Assembly: GCA_934047225.1 (NCBI GenBank)
Contig: OW204004.1
Location: forward strand, 8,126,401-8,190,400
Origin: Ypsolopha sequella
Lineage: Eukaryota > Arthropoda > Insecta > Lepidoptera > Ypsolophidae
DNA: 64,000 nt
Direction of reading: 5' to 3'
The translations under genes and the position numbers were made by a program. Each line of letters opens with the position of its first letter. The first letter of the stretch is position 1. Shown one piece after another: positions 11,327-22,868 of this stretch. The notes below the pieces were generated by a model. The model made no database searches. It was not told the DNA's origin and worked only from the letters and a program-made list of their open reading frames with translations.

Positions 11327-11830
11327 GGCCGGCGCCAGACATGTGTACACTTATTTGAACACTCGAGTGGACACACTGTGTGGCACGAGACTTTGTCTAT
11401 GTGTTCCAAAGTTTGTACACAGATTTGCACTTTGCCGAGCGGTATCGGTTTTTTAGCGCACATCAAAGGAATGTGTTCAAATAAGTGCGTAGCCTGCCAC
11501 ACTATTTGCAAAGACCAGTTGCGCGAGCGCTGTTGTACGGAACGATTGTGTGAGAAACTACGTGTTTGATCGTTCAAAATGGACACACATCCATTTACGC
11601 CTTCTTCTCGGACGTTTCGATATATTTTGTTGCAGATGTAAAAAATAATTACATGCACATAAATAATATAAGCACACTGCGTCCACGAAATCGTCGTCCA
11701 TCTCCTTTGTTGTCTACCAGCATACTGTGGAGAAAAGAGTTTGCGAAGCATGTGTGGCAGGTACGCCAAATGTGTGTACAAAGTCGTCGAAGAAGTGTGC
11801 AAATAAGTGGACACATGTCTGGCGCCGGCT
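11327..11830. mobile_element. MITE family D, about 500 bp
   Basis: Ends GCCGGCGCCAGACATGTGTA and the complementary right end; the arms continue to 'CACTTATTTG.ACACT'. Smaller inverted copies of 'gtgttcaaataagtg' lie inside, so the element is internally palindromic. The open frames on both strands across it are by-products of this symmetry. Confidence 0.75.
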
Positions 11831-12484
11831 TTATAATAATACAAAAGATAAAATAAGTATAATATTAAATTTTAATTCATTATATTCTGTTGTTTTCTTT
11901 TTTTTTAGGGGCCCCGACACTAAAACCTGACTACGCCTGTTGACGTTTGAGGAGAAAATGTCTTTTATGGTATAATATTAAATGTAATTGTTTTGCAAAA
12001 TGTGGAACGACGTCCATACGGCGCTTCACAGAAAATGTTTCAAAACGAACACAAATTTATTTGCTGAAATAAAAACCGTTACTGACTTACAGCTAGCTCA
12101 AACCTATTTTGATGTAAACGACGAGCTGAATATATGTTACACTTGTATTTACATTTACATATACAATTATGTTGTAAAGATATTTACTTTGTTTTTAATT
12201 CCCATGAATCGATGAATGATATTTATCTAAGTATGTAAATTTAGGTATATCAATAGCAAAACAAAACAGAATATTTTATTCCTTAAAATGTTCAATGTTT
12301 TTTTTTATTTTCAATGAATATTGTATCTTTTAGAGTTTTAAGACATACGCCACTCAAGATTTAGATTTAGGAGTGTTTGTTTCAAAACTCGACGTGCGGT
12401 TACGCCGGCAGATATCTTTTTTCAAAAAATTCACTCAAGTACAAATTACAGGACCCAACGACGAATATGATCATCTGTCCGTCG
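11831..12484. other. No gene seen
   Basis: AT-rich spacer; no motif recognised. Confidence 0.45.
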
Positions 12485-12552
12485 ATCCATCAGCCTGTGT
12501 TCGTCCACTGCCGGACATAGGCCTTTCCAAGATTACGCCACCTTTAGTGCTC
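12485..12552 (-). pseudogene. C-terminal coding tail of an unidentified retroelement
   Basis: The minus strand reads WRNLGKAYVRQWTNTG-stop. The same ending (EWRNLRKVYVQKWMKTG-stop) is encoded at 14047-14290. The 'ccatcagcctgt' sequence that overlaps the stop is part of the repeat. The retroelement family is not known to me. Confidence 0.5.
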
Positions 12553-12779
12553 CTCGAAATATGACCGAAAACTTATTCTTGGCATCGACATGATATTAGG
12601 TCTTTCATCATAATACTGTTTATTAAACTTGTTTATTGTTCTTGAAACGTAAATAATATTGAATTAAAAACTAAACTAATTATACATTAAAATAACTTAA
12701 CAATAATTACAATAACAATAAAACAAATAAATAAGCCCTATAAAATAATATCAAATAAAAAATATGTTCTAAACCATGT

Positions 12780-12960
12780 GCCCAAAAGCCTGGCATTACC
12801 CTGCTGGGTCACCAGACTGATCCTTTGGCCAAGGTAAGGAGTCACCAGAGGGGTCAACCAAACGAGCTGACAGTTCTTTGAACAGAAGACCTGCGTTCGA
12901 ACCACACGGCCGGCGCCAGGGTTTCTTAACGGGACACCTGACGCTAGAACATTAACAACA
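12780..12960 (-). pseudogene. Retroelement C-terminal fragment (QRISL..QxGNAxxLLGT motif)
   Basis: The minus strand encodes YLGQRISLVTQQGNARLLGT. The fragment at 44484-44804 encodes YFGQRISLAIQRDNAANLLGT, so both come from one retroelement family. I recall this motif at the C-terminus of insect non-LTR polyproteins, but the exact clade is uncertain. Confidence 0.55.
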
Positions 12961-13489
12961 CCAGGTTTTCAAGGGTTCATTGGAAGAAACTAGGTCTCTC
13001 CTCATATTGAAGAAAATATATTTGATTTATCTAGGGATTCCACCTATAAACAAATTTTTTAAGATTTATACTTTTGTCAAAAAAAAGTTTTCCACCCTCT
13101 TTTTTTTGTTTTCAAACGTTCATTTCAAAAACGCGGTTAAGAGATCAACTTGATTTTTTTTATCAAATACGCAATACAATTGTAAAGGGATGTTACCTAA
13201 ATCCAATATTTTTTCCCCACAAAATATTTTAGTATTAGCTAAAACACACCAATTTCTTGTTTCGCTGCGTGATCACTAGTATTACGCGTCTAAGAACAAG
13301 AGGCCAAACAGTCAACATATAATCGCCTCTATGAGAAGCAAATAATGTCTTTGCCATCAGACTTATTGTGCTCGATGGGTAATAAAAAAAGTTGCTAGGG
13401 TATGCCATTCTTAACCGAACGGTGCAAATATATAATTATATTTATAACAATCCAATGTACGCAATATATTTTGCAGTTCACTTCAGATC

Positions 13490-13708
13490 AAAATTGCATT
13501 GGATAAGAATGTAACGTATGACACTCTAGTTTATAAAGAGCACGAGTGTATTTATATTATTAAACTAAAATAACGTAGATTGTAAGCTAAGCTTATCATC
13601 GGAGAATAAATTTAGTGGGAACAAAATGTCATAATGATTAATTTAAATTGATTTAACTAAAATCCCGCAATAGCGCAGAGTCATAGACAGACACATATTC
13701 AGGTAAAC
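13490..13708. repeat. Segmental duplication block 1 (paired with 25641-25882)
   Basis: Collinear and clearly similar to 25641-25882, with shared strings such as 'gctaagcttatcatcggagaataaat' and 'atattcaggtaaact'. It forms the outer edge of the partial transporter duplicate. The next about 620 bp differ from the intact copy, which there carries terminal exon 10. Confidence 0.75.
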
Positions 13709-13714
13709 TGAATG

Positions 13715-13831
13715 AAAATGAAAATTTTACTCAAGATATATTTCGGGCCCCACTGGGCCCGGCATCAGAATTCTCAACTGATGCCGGGCCCAGTGGGGCC
13801 CGAAATATATCTTGAGTAAAATTTTCATTTT
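13715..13831. repeat. Perfect 54-bp palindrome made of two head-to-head hammerhead-like motifs
   Basis: Arms 13715-13768 and 13778-13831 are exact reverse complements around a 9-base spacer. Each arm contains one full copy of the PLE motif (CTGATGCCGGGCCCAGTGGG and CCCGAAATATATC), so the two copies point away from a common centre. Confidence 0.9.
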
Positions 13832-14046
13832 TACCTTTATATTATTAACTTTTGATTAACTAAAACTACATTAAAAATCTTATATAAAAAAGTGACAAAT
13901 ATATATTTATCAAAAAGTTTATTATACTAAATTAAATTATGCGAACGTAAGCGAGGTTGACGTGCGGAAAAAGTCCCACGCTAGCGAACCTATACCAGTT
14001 TTTATTACATAAAATTCCAAAAAAATCAAGGTAACTTCAACTTATT

Positions 14047-14290
14047 CCATCCATCCATCCATCCATCCATCAGCCTGTCTTCATCCACTTCTGGACATAA
14101 ACCTTTCTAAGATTTCGCCACTCTTGGTAGTCCTCTTGGAAGTGATGCCCATATTCACACATACTAGGCGGGTTGGTGAGCGCGATGCCGAAACCCTCGA
14201 ACCAGGAATGCCACTTCCCATCACTAGTCTGTTTTGTTTTAGGCGCAGCAATTGGAGATGGATGTACCGCCATTTGCAATCTTCAATCAA
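14047..14290 (-). pseudogene. Retroelement coding tail with (CCAT)n end
   Basis: The minus strand reads ..MCEYGHHFQEDYQEWRNL.. to KWMKTG-stop and continues into a CCAT/ATGG microsatellite at 14043-14073. It shares its C-terminus with 12485-12552. No reverse transcriptase motif is included. Confidence 0.5.
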
Positions 14291-14367
14291 AAATAATCAA
14301 CATTGCATGTCCAAATTGTAGATAAAATCTATTAAACTATTACTTAAGTGACAAAAAAAAATCATAC

Positions 14368-14495
14368 CAAAACAACACGATACAATTATTCCAAAAGATA
14401 AGTTGCATCCTTTCTGTAACATCACAGCAAACAAAATGTTGCCAGTCACTGATCCTCTGCGACTAATAGTCGACACAAAAGATAGCGCTAATGAT
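14368..14495 (-). pseudogene. Duplicate exon 9 of the SV2-like transporter (partial copy)
   Basis: 128 nt, exactly the length of exon 9 at 26705-26832, with intact acceptor (ttatttcag) and donor (GTATGA). It encodes SLALSFVSTISRRGSVTGN.. to ..GIIVSCCF, the eleventh/twelfth membrane-span region of the family. The frame is open. No exon 10 copy follows on the minus strand, because the duplicated block is replaced by repeat sequence at 13709-14329. Its partner exon 8 copy is 9.7 kb away. It most likely cannot form a complete gene. Confidence 0.85.
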
Positions 14496-16166
14496 CTGAA
14501 ATAAGGAAAAATTCTGTAAATAAAGAGCCAAGAACGTTACAAATATCTAAGAGGACAAAACAAACGGTCACTTGTTTATCTTCTACATCTTTAAATATTC
14601 TACATCCTCTATAAATATGAGAAAAACTTCATTACTACAGACAGACTTCTCCTAACACGGTAATGACCATGGTATGTAATAAATGCTGTTAGATGATAAT
14701 AAATGTAAGAGCCGACAATGTCTCTGCTTTTCAGTCAAATTCCACATTGATTACACTGATTACATACCATTAAAGACAAGCTTACACATAAACCACGCTG
14801 GGAAAAGACTAAGCCCATTACTGTTCTTTTACTCACGCTCGCTCAAGTGGTATTCGTATTTGGGTCGTCGATAAGACACAGGATAAAGATGCTCGCAGAA
14901 ACTGAGAGAGTGACAACAGGTGAGGTTTTAGGAAGAGTCGTTCTAAGGATTTCCGTAAAAATCTAAGTGGGTAACAGGTAAATGACTGCCGGTAACCAAT
15001 CCCCGGTACTGCTACCCATGACGTAATTCCGGAATAACACGTGTCGCTTGTTGGTATTTAATATTAATATTTAATACATAATTCAACATTTCAAACATTT
15101 CAAAGCCCTATTTTTCATAAAAATTTCCACACTTCAAAATATATGCCCATTTTATGATATCGGTAGTTAAGGGAATCATTGAGTTAGCGCCCACGGCCGC
15201 GATAGGTACAGATCGTTCACAGTTATTTTACCTCTAGGCTGATCGAAAATGTTTCTTAAGTATTGGACATAGAACAGCTGTCAGAGGTAAAATAGCTGTG
15301 AACAGTCTGTATTTGAAAATTCCGGCTGCGCGGCGCACTTGCAAGCGAGTCGCCCCGCGCGCTTTCCACAACCTTATTCTGTAAGGCGTCCGTATTCTGG
15401 TAATGTAAATGTAACATATCTGATTTTCATGTTTCGTTTATGAGTTTAGCCAAAAGAATCACAAATTAGAGTAAAATAACACATGTTATATACGTAAATA
15501 AATCTAAAATTTGGGTTGATTGGTTGCTAAGCGACTTCAAAAAAGGAGGAGGTCCTCAATTAGACTGTATGTTTTTTTTTGGCGTTGTTACTCCATAACT
15601 CCGTCATTTCTGAACCGATTTGAATAATTCTTTTTTTGTTTGGAAGAATGTACTTCCACGTAGGTCTCATTTTAGGTTTGGTCATGATTTGATGAAGGTC
15701 TTCAGAGATAGGCAGTAGAAATCCTCAGAAAATGACAGCATACCTCTCGAAATTGAGGTAATCGCTTTGTACCTGGGTGCTGATTACAAGGTACTACTTG
15801 AAAATCGACATTCTTCCACCTAACCTTCGATCCTGGTTTCATCACCATATAACCCCTCAACGGATGACAGCACATAACTTTGGATTGCGGCAATCAGTTA
15901 GTGTTAGGGTGCTCATTGCAGGGCATTGCTTGAAAATTGCCAGTGTACCCACCTGACCTTTGAACTTGGCTTCATCACCGTGGAACTCTTCAACGGATGA
16001 CAGCACATAACTCGAGATTGCGGTAATCATGTTGTGTTAGGCTGATAGCAGGAAGCTACTCAAACATACCTACTTATACTCACTTGAACTTCGTTTCATA
16101 TTAACACCACGTTTGCCAGAACTACCCATACCTCACAATTTAACCCAGCAACACTAAAAAATGTGA

Positions 16167-16536
16167 AATAAAATGAACTTTTAACAAAAAAAATAGTAAC
16201 CGACTTCAATAGTAACAGCAGCCATTCACTAAAAAGTTAATAATAAATTCTATAAAGACCGATGGTACCGAAACAGCACTTTTGCCGACTTTTTTCTTCC
16301 TGAAACATTATGTTATCTAGAAGTAAGCGTATTTCCTACGATATAGCAACATAAAAACCAATATAAGAACGCAGACTTCTAGATAACATAACGTTTCAGG
16401 AATAAAGAAGTCGGCAAAAGTGTTGTTTCGGTACCGTCGGTCTTTATAGAATTATTATTAACTTTTTAGTGAATGACTGCTGTTACTATTGATTGAAGTC
16501 GGTTACTATTTTTTTGTTGAAAGTTTATTTTATTTA
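16167..16536. mobile_element. Foldback element with about 160-bp arms
   Basis: Outer ends 'aacaaaaaaaatagtaaccgacttcaat' and its complement. The arms continue through 'cattcactaaaaagttaataa', 'aagaccgacggtaccgaaaca' and 'gaagtcggcaaaagtg', with a short central loop. No coding capacity. Related 'accgacttcaa' sequence is at 15530. Confidence 0.85.
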
Positions 16537-17219
16537 GTAAAACTAATTGAACGGGCAAAGTTAGGAAAATATTTAATTTTATTTGTAGCGTATTTGGATA
16601 TTTATTTGTAGCTCTTCTGGAAGGATGGGTTTTTTGTGCGAAACGTCCTGACAAAATCAATCTGTTGTTCTGCTGGCAGTACGTATTTTGTATGAAAAAT
16701 TGACTTGTCTTTCTGGCAGTACACTGACCTTGACCCTGAACGGCACAACGTCGAAACACGTCGCCCGGGCGCAAACGAGCTGCCCAGGCTATGGTATTTT
16801 AGAACATTGTCAACAGAATGAACAACAGCGCCATCTAGCGAGTCAGCTCTCAAATAAAGACAGAATTTCAATGTTTCACACGAACGCACAAAGAGAGCGG
16901 TGGGTGTCATCGTCTGTCACAAAATCTTAAGAAATGTCCGTTTAGTCGGTTAAATACACATACATTTTTAAATTATCAGTTTTGCTGTCCCGTCGTAATT
17001 ATTATTGAGAGTTTTGTATATTTCAGTGAAGTACTTTGATTAGAGTAAAGTAAGGACTACTACTCCTCTACAAATTAAGACTAAGAAAGTTAAATGAAGT
17101 GATAAGTGTTGAGTATTCTTTCATCTCCATGAATCCCCACGTATTCTTTAAAAACTATAGTGCAGTAATTAGTGAGTGAGACTACTCCTCCACTGTTTAT
17201 CACGCACGATCTGTATTCG

Positions 17220-18706
17220 ATGGCTCCCGGTAAATGTTGTGTGCCAACTTGCACAGTTACGCAAAATGATGGTAAGTACGTATTTGTTGGTTATGTTTGG
17301 TGGCTAAAGGTAATGGTATAGCTGTGTTTCCACCAAAGATGTGCGACGTAGCTAAGCGAAGAGCGGGGTTAAAGCTAAGCTACAAAACCTAAGCTAAGAT
17401 GTGAAGCCATAGAGGATACTCTATGGGTGTAGCGGAGCGAGTAACATGTGCTAAAACTTGCATCCTGAACTTACCTCGCTTGCTTCAATGGTACCTATAT
17501 AAATGAGCTAAGCTAAGCTATGAAAGTCAAACAATCCTATTGGTTGATATCATGCACATCATATCATATAACTATGCAGCACAGCACATATTTGCTGGAA
17601 AGGCAGCTAAGACCTGCTGAAAGAATAATCCAATGTTTTAAGCGGATAAAAATGTAAGTCTGTATTTGTGTTTTAGGTGTGTAATTTACTATCCAAGAAA
17701 TTGCCGCTGCATTATACATTTAACAGGACTATACTTAATTTAAGTGTTTTGCCTTGTCTTGTTTCGATACAGAAAGAAAAGACAGAACGCTCAAATTAAG
17801 TTTATTCCTGTCAAACATGTAATAGCGAATCTTTGCCATTATATTACACAAGAAAATGTCACATGTCGTCAAAAGGTATAGCTTTGTCAAAATACATTTA
17901 ATGGCTCCACAGAGAGATATACTCTAATTTAAATTTAATATTTTAATAATAGGTGTAGTGTCCAAATGTCACAAATGTGCTTACTTTAATTATAAATCTT
18001 TAATTTCTTAGGTGTACATGTCGCCGATAAACCATGGTAAGTAATTGATTTCAATATTTATATATATGTAGCATTCCAATACGCCTGGGTAAATGTAAAA
18101 ATGTGTAAAAATGAACGACTTCATAAACCTTGTCAGAAATATAAAATTGTCTTTGACAGTTTGTCACTCTGGTGATTAATATATTATGTACATACATGAA
18201 CGAATGGAATCAGGAAGTACTTACAGTACGCGTTTAGTGCAAGACGGTGTGTGTCTATGTTAGTGTGTTTGTTTGTCTGTTACCATTTTTCTCCCAAAAC
18301 GAATGGAAATGATTTTGCAATTTTAATCCTCAACTAAATATGACAGGTGGATTGGTATTATCTCAGATTCAGATGAGGTTTTTGGAATTATGTTTTATAG
18401 TTAGACCTTTTGAATTATAATTTGAATTAGTTTTATCCACATAAAAGAAGTGTATACATAATTATAATAAAAATTTCTACACAAAGAAAAACTATTAAAC
18501 ACTGTCTTTTTTTTGTATTGGTCATGTATTTTTTTTCAGTTTCAACAAGGCGATTTTCAAAATCAATGTCTGCAGCTGAAAGAGAGTTAAAGAACACCAT
18601 AGCTGAAACTAAAAATAAACTAAGAAAATGCCAAAATCTTTTTTATAACAAATTAGTGCAAAGAAATAAAGCAAATATTATCAGGGAAAACCACGTTTTG
18701 AGATGA
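17220..18706 (+). CDS. THAP-like protein fragment (transposon second gene)
   Basis: Exon 1 (17220-17271) encodes MAPGKCCVPTCTVTQND and ends at a GTAAGT donor. Its CC..C spacing and early position resemble the start of a THAP zinc finger. Exon 18540-18706 has a strong acceptor (ttttttttcag) and encodes VSTRRFSKSMSAAERELKNT.. a lysine-rich coiled-coil-like tail ending at TGA. Exon 1 leaves one base and this exon needs one, so they can splice directly. A candidate 25-nt exon at 18012-18036 has good splice sites but is out of phase. The second zinc pair (CxxH) of a true THAP domain is not seen, so this is partial or degenerate. Its place beside the transposase suggests the accessory gene of a Kolobok-type element. 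Confidence 0.45.
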
Positions 18707-18849
18707 CAGTGATCTTGTAAACCAAGCAGCAAATGATTATTATATTAAATATAAAAAGAAGAATCGTAAATAAAATAATATATGAAAGAGAAAATCTTTG
18801 TTTTATTTTTATTTTGAATCTGTTTTGGTTATTGCAAATATGCAACCTG

Positions 18850-19080
18850 CAGCTAGCCCCAGACAGAATTTTTAGCTCAATGTATCTACCAACTAGGCTA
18901 TATTTTGCACGTAGTAGAGAACATATTACTTCGGTTTACTTTTTATCTTAACGTCTTTAATTAAGCCTATTAATTAGAGACGTAGAGATAAAAATGTAAA
19001 CCAAAGTAATTTTTTCTCTACGTGCAAAATATAGCCTGGTTGGTAGATACGTTGAGCTAAAAATTCCATCCGGGGCTGCC
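18850..19080. mobile_element. Foldback element with about 100-bp arms
   Basis: Left arm '..atttttagctcaatgtatctaccaactaggctatattttgcacgtag..' and right arm as imperfect reverse complement, joined by 'attaagcctattaattaga'. It lies just past the 3' end of the transposase gene. Alternating TATA repeats follow at 19090-19155. Confidence 0.8.
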
Positions 19081-19315
19081 TGCAATAGCATAGCTATATA
19101 TGTATGTACTATAGCTATATATATATAAATATATATGTATAGCTATAGTATGTATACACCAGACGTAGTTGAGAGCTGAGCCGCTTGGCGGCAGCACTAG
19201 TAAGGCCCGTGAAGTTAGCGGAGTTTCGTATCTATTCCCGGTACCTTATACTTATCTATGGAGCTGCCCCCGTGCGCCATGACAAAGGCAGGTGGTGCTT
19301 ATGCAATAATGACTT

Positions 19316-22300
19316 TCAGTTATTGCTGAAATTTCGTTCTCTGACAGGCATATTTCTGGGTATTCGTGGGTCAACAAGTTCCGGCAGAAGACATTGCATG
19401 TAAAAGTTTTTCAATGGATCTTCTATTTTCTCTTTGAAAAACGCATCATTTCTGTAAATTTTTTGAACCAACATTCCGCAAGGAGTCCATAATACGAAGT
19501 AACAGTATTTTCTTCTGGTAACGTGCAATTGTCCCTGTATTTGATAGAAATAGTTATGGTCAGTTTTTAATTCAAGTCCTTGAGAGGTAATCTTACAAAA
19601 GGTTACAATGCCTTTGTAAATAGCATCCCTCGCACTCATTTTGGATGCCGAATATGGACATTTGACTTCAACGATACCGTCATTTTCAATTAGTCCATCG
19701 GGGCTAGCACCTAGGTATCCGTCGATGAAGTCGACGAAAAACCCACACCTATCTACTTTGACGCTTTGAAATTTTTCAAAATCGTGAATTGCACGCTCTT
19801 CGTTCTCTTTTCCGTAATCAGTGGCGCTATTTCCTTTAAACGTTTTATACAAAAGCTCTTTCAATGTTGCAGAGACTGACGTCTTGCTTCTCATTTTGCA
19901 AATTTTTCCAAACACGGAAGCTGTAAGTCTCTTGCGTCTTTCAGTAAGCCACTGGGTGCAATTCGATTGCTCTATTGTAGCTTTTTGTAAAATTTCTACA
20001 TCCGCGACTGTTTTCTTTAGCGTCTCTAGAAACTCTGTACACTTCTGCGCGAGAATATCTTTTGGCATGTCGTCTTCTATTTCTTGTAAGCCGTAATTTT
20101 CGTCAGCTTTGGCCACTTTTACTTTTCTTTTCTTGACAGAGAAATTTTCATTTGAAGCTTTTCTCTTTATCCTTACATTTTCTTTGAGTTTTAACCGCTT
20201 TGTAATATATTTTTCTGTGTAAAAACCAGGATTCTCGCCAGCTATCTTTTTTTGCAAGTGGTCATGGATGCTATCTGTATTTAATGAAGTAACTGCACCG
20301 AAACATCGCCCTTGATAAGACCCTCTTGAAACAAAGGAAACTCTTTTACCTCCTACAAACTTTGCAATTATGGAGTTAAAAAGCTCGGCACTATTGTTGG
20401 TCAAGTCTAAAAGTATACTGTCAGCTTTTTCACTCAAATCACCTATAAAACGACTTATGTCATCCCAAATTCCACAGTCCTGTAACTCCGGTACAAAATT
20501 TTGCTCTCGTTTATATTTCCTCTGACAAAAATAGGAAGCACAGTTATCGTGGTGCCCAAAGATGTGAAACGGAATATTTCGGAAATCAATTTTAAGGAGC
20601 CTTATTTTTTCTTCGAATGACAAACTTTCTTGTTGTTTTCGGTATTCAGATGCACCTTTGATAGCGGTCCTGAAACGTGGTTCACTACTTTCTACTTGCT
20701 TCCTCATTATGATTGGCACTGCTCCTTTTTTGTTATGAGTTTTTTTCCCGAGACTTCTAAGTTTATTCGAAAAATTCCGAAGAAGATGGTTCTTGCACTC
20801 TATTTTACGAACATGATGTTCATTGCCATAAGGCCGGCTAACAGCAAGTTTTTTTGTGACACTGCTGTCACCATCACCGATTAGAGTTTTAAATCGTAAG
20901 CCATGCATATCTATGCTACTCTTGAATCCTTCTGCAATGATATCTGTCTCCATCGCCGTTGCACTTCCCGTCCAATTTTTGTAACAGTGATGTTGCGGGA
21001 GTTTAAGTGATTCTTTCTTTTCTGCAGCTATTTTTGATGCTCGGTGACAAATGCAACAATAACTATTTTTTACACCTAGGAATAGAACTTTTCGAGTTTC
21101 ATAACCAATGATAACTGCTGCACCTGATAGCGATGAATAATTTGCTTTATAAGACCTTTTGGCCCACGAACCATCTGCTACGACTTTAATGTATGGAATC
21201 CCATCATCATCTACCATATTATTTTCAACCGCCAACCGTTTTTCTTCTTTTCCGGCTTCTACCATCTGTTCATAAGCAAGTTCTTCCATTTTTTCACACA
21301 AAAATTCTTGCTCCTTGTAGAATTTATTACCACTCATGCAGGGCATATTGAGACATGCACTTATTTCCTCTAGCTGACTAAAACCGTTTCCAGTGCAAAT
21401 AATTCCTTCAACGATTGATCTGTTAATATTCGTTGGATGTTCAGGGTCTTCTGTCAAAATATGATGTTCTTTGCAGCAAAATGTACATTTATACAGCAAT
21501 TTAGTAATAAATCCTATCCGTGTTTCTTTTACATATTTCAAGTATTTTGATTCGCATGAGTCATATTCATGGGGAAAATTCAAAAAGCCATTTATAAAAT
21601 ACTGGATGTCAACCATTCGCCTACCTTCTAAAACAGTAAACATTTCGTTTTCTTCTAGGTTTTCTTTATCAATACATAGATTGTATTCTGATGGTCCAGC
21701 AGTGCTGTCCTGATACTTATCAGGGTCAAGTTCTTCTTCGTTAGAGTTACTGCATGCAGCATTTTTAGGTAAAAACCTTAAACAAATAATTTATTATTTA
21801 ATCTTCATAAAAATTTTCGGTAGCCTTAAAAGTTTCAATAGTTATCAAGCATTAACTACCCTCCGTCACAGGAAATTTGCGAAAAAAGGGAATTGTATTG
21901 TAATTTTAACTATAATCGTAATATTTTTATTATTGTAATAATGGTATATTATTTTCATTCAGATTTCTGATCGGGCGCCCCAGAATGTATATTTTCGGAA
22001 TTTATATTTATTATATGTATTGAAAGTATGGGAATAGATCTTCTTCGCTAGCAAGCGGGGTAGTTAATTTATGTTTTATTGAATAAAAATTTAGCAGTTA
22101 CATACTCACTCTTTCATTAAAATTTCTCTTCTTTGATTTAGATTATCCTGTCCGCTCAATAGGTCATTTGTATTGTCTTTATCAAAATGCTCATCACTTA
22201 CAACTGAATTAGTAGAACAGCTAAAAAAACCATTTTAAATGTTTATAGCTTTTGAAGTTTCAATGAATACCAAGCATTGATTTTTGTTTTACTAAACGAA

Positions 22301-22868
22301 GATTCAGCAGCTAGATACTTACTCTCTCATTACTCTTTCTTGATTTAGATTATCTTGTCCATTCAGTACGACATTTATGTTTTCTTTGTCAGGATGTTCG
22401 TTACTGACACTCAATTTTCTTTGAAAGCTAAAAAACAAACAAATTATCCTTAATAATCAATAAAGCCTCTAACGCTTCAATAGTTCTGTTATCAAGCATT
22501 GATTTATGATTCAGCAGCTAGGTACTTAGGTACTCCCTGATTACCCTTTCTTGATTTAAATTATCTTGTCCTCTCAGTAGGACATTTATATTTTGTTTGT
22601 CAGAATGGTCATTCATTACTGACACCCAAATTTCTATGAAAACTATATTTTAATAATGTACATATAATATACTAAAATAAAACTTAACAATTTGTATCTC
22701 TTTTACCTCGAATTCATATACTTAGGTACTATTTTATCATTGACGTAAAGATTATATTTTATGCTCCGTGTTTACTTACTTGAGACCGAGGAGTCGTCGA
22801 CCTTTATTTTGGTAAACTCGCTTGGCTTTACCAGAACCGTAGTACTTTATTATTTTTTTATTACCCAT
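19316..22868 (-). CDS. Mutator/Kolobok-type DDE transposase fused to a YqaJ nuclease
   Basis: Four exons can be joined in phase: 22780-22868 (MGNKKIIKYYGSGKAKRVYQ..), 22323-22427, 22110-22220 and 19316-21749, giving about 912 residues. Counting from the methionine at 21643, the transposase part shows VVADGSWAKRSY (Asp157), a C..C/CxxC group (CCICH), IGDGDSSV (Asp257) and NNSAELFNS (Glu420), a plausible DDE triad. The C-terminal third is a YqaJ-type PD-(D/E)xK exonuclease: QWLTERRKRLTAS, GASPDG (Asp649), IVEVKCPY (Glu659, Lys661) and YQIQGQLHVT. The long exon has no stop or frameshift, so the protein may be functional. Exons 2 and 3 encode related acidic segments (xxSNEHxDKENxNxxL.GQDNLNQ). 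The fusion is one I associate with arthropod transposon proteins. Assignment to Kolobok rests on the TTAA sites and the THAP-like neighbour and is an inference. Confidence 0.8.
22510..22645 (-). pseudogene. Decayed third copy of the duplicated transposase exon
   Basis: The minus strand reads a sequence parallel to exons 22323-22427 and 22110-22220 (..GTGTCAGTAATGAA.., ..GGACAAGATAATTTAAATCA..), but a 4-5-base insertion brings in a TGA. Starts of the three units lie about 200 bp apart, with similar intron flanks (TTTCTTGATTTAGATTATCT on the plus strand), so exon and intron were duplicated together. Confidence 0.75.

Noticed and set aside
11311..11844. 177-codon minus-strand ORF and its plus-strand shadows
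   Set aside because: Lies within a palindromic MITE; open on both strands because of the inverted arms.
16466..16910. Two 102-codon minus-strand ORFs
   Set aside because: One overlaps the foldback at 16167-16536; the other lies in repeat-like sequence with 'gcgccatctagcg' and has no domain I recognise.
18012..18036. 25-nt micro-exon of the THAP-like gene
   Set aside because: Good AG and GTAAGT edges, but it breaks the phase with the next exon at 18540.
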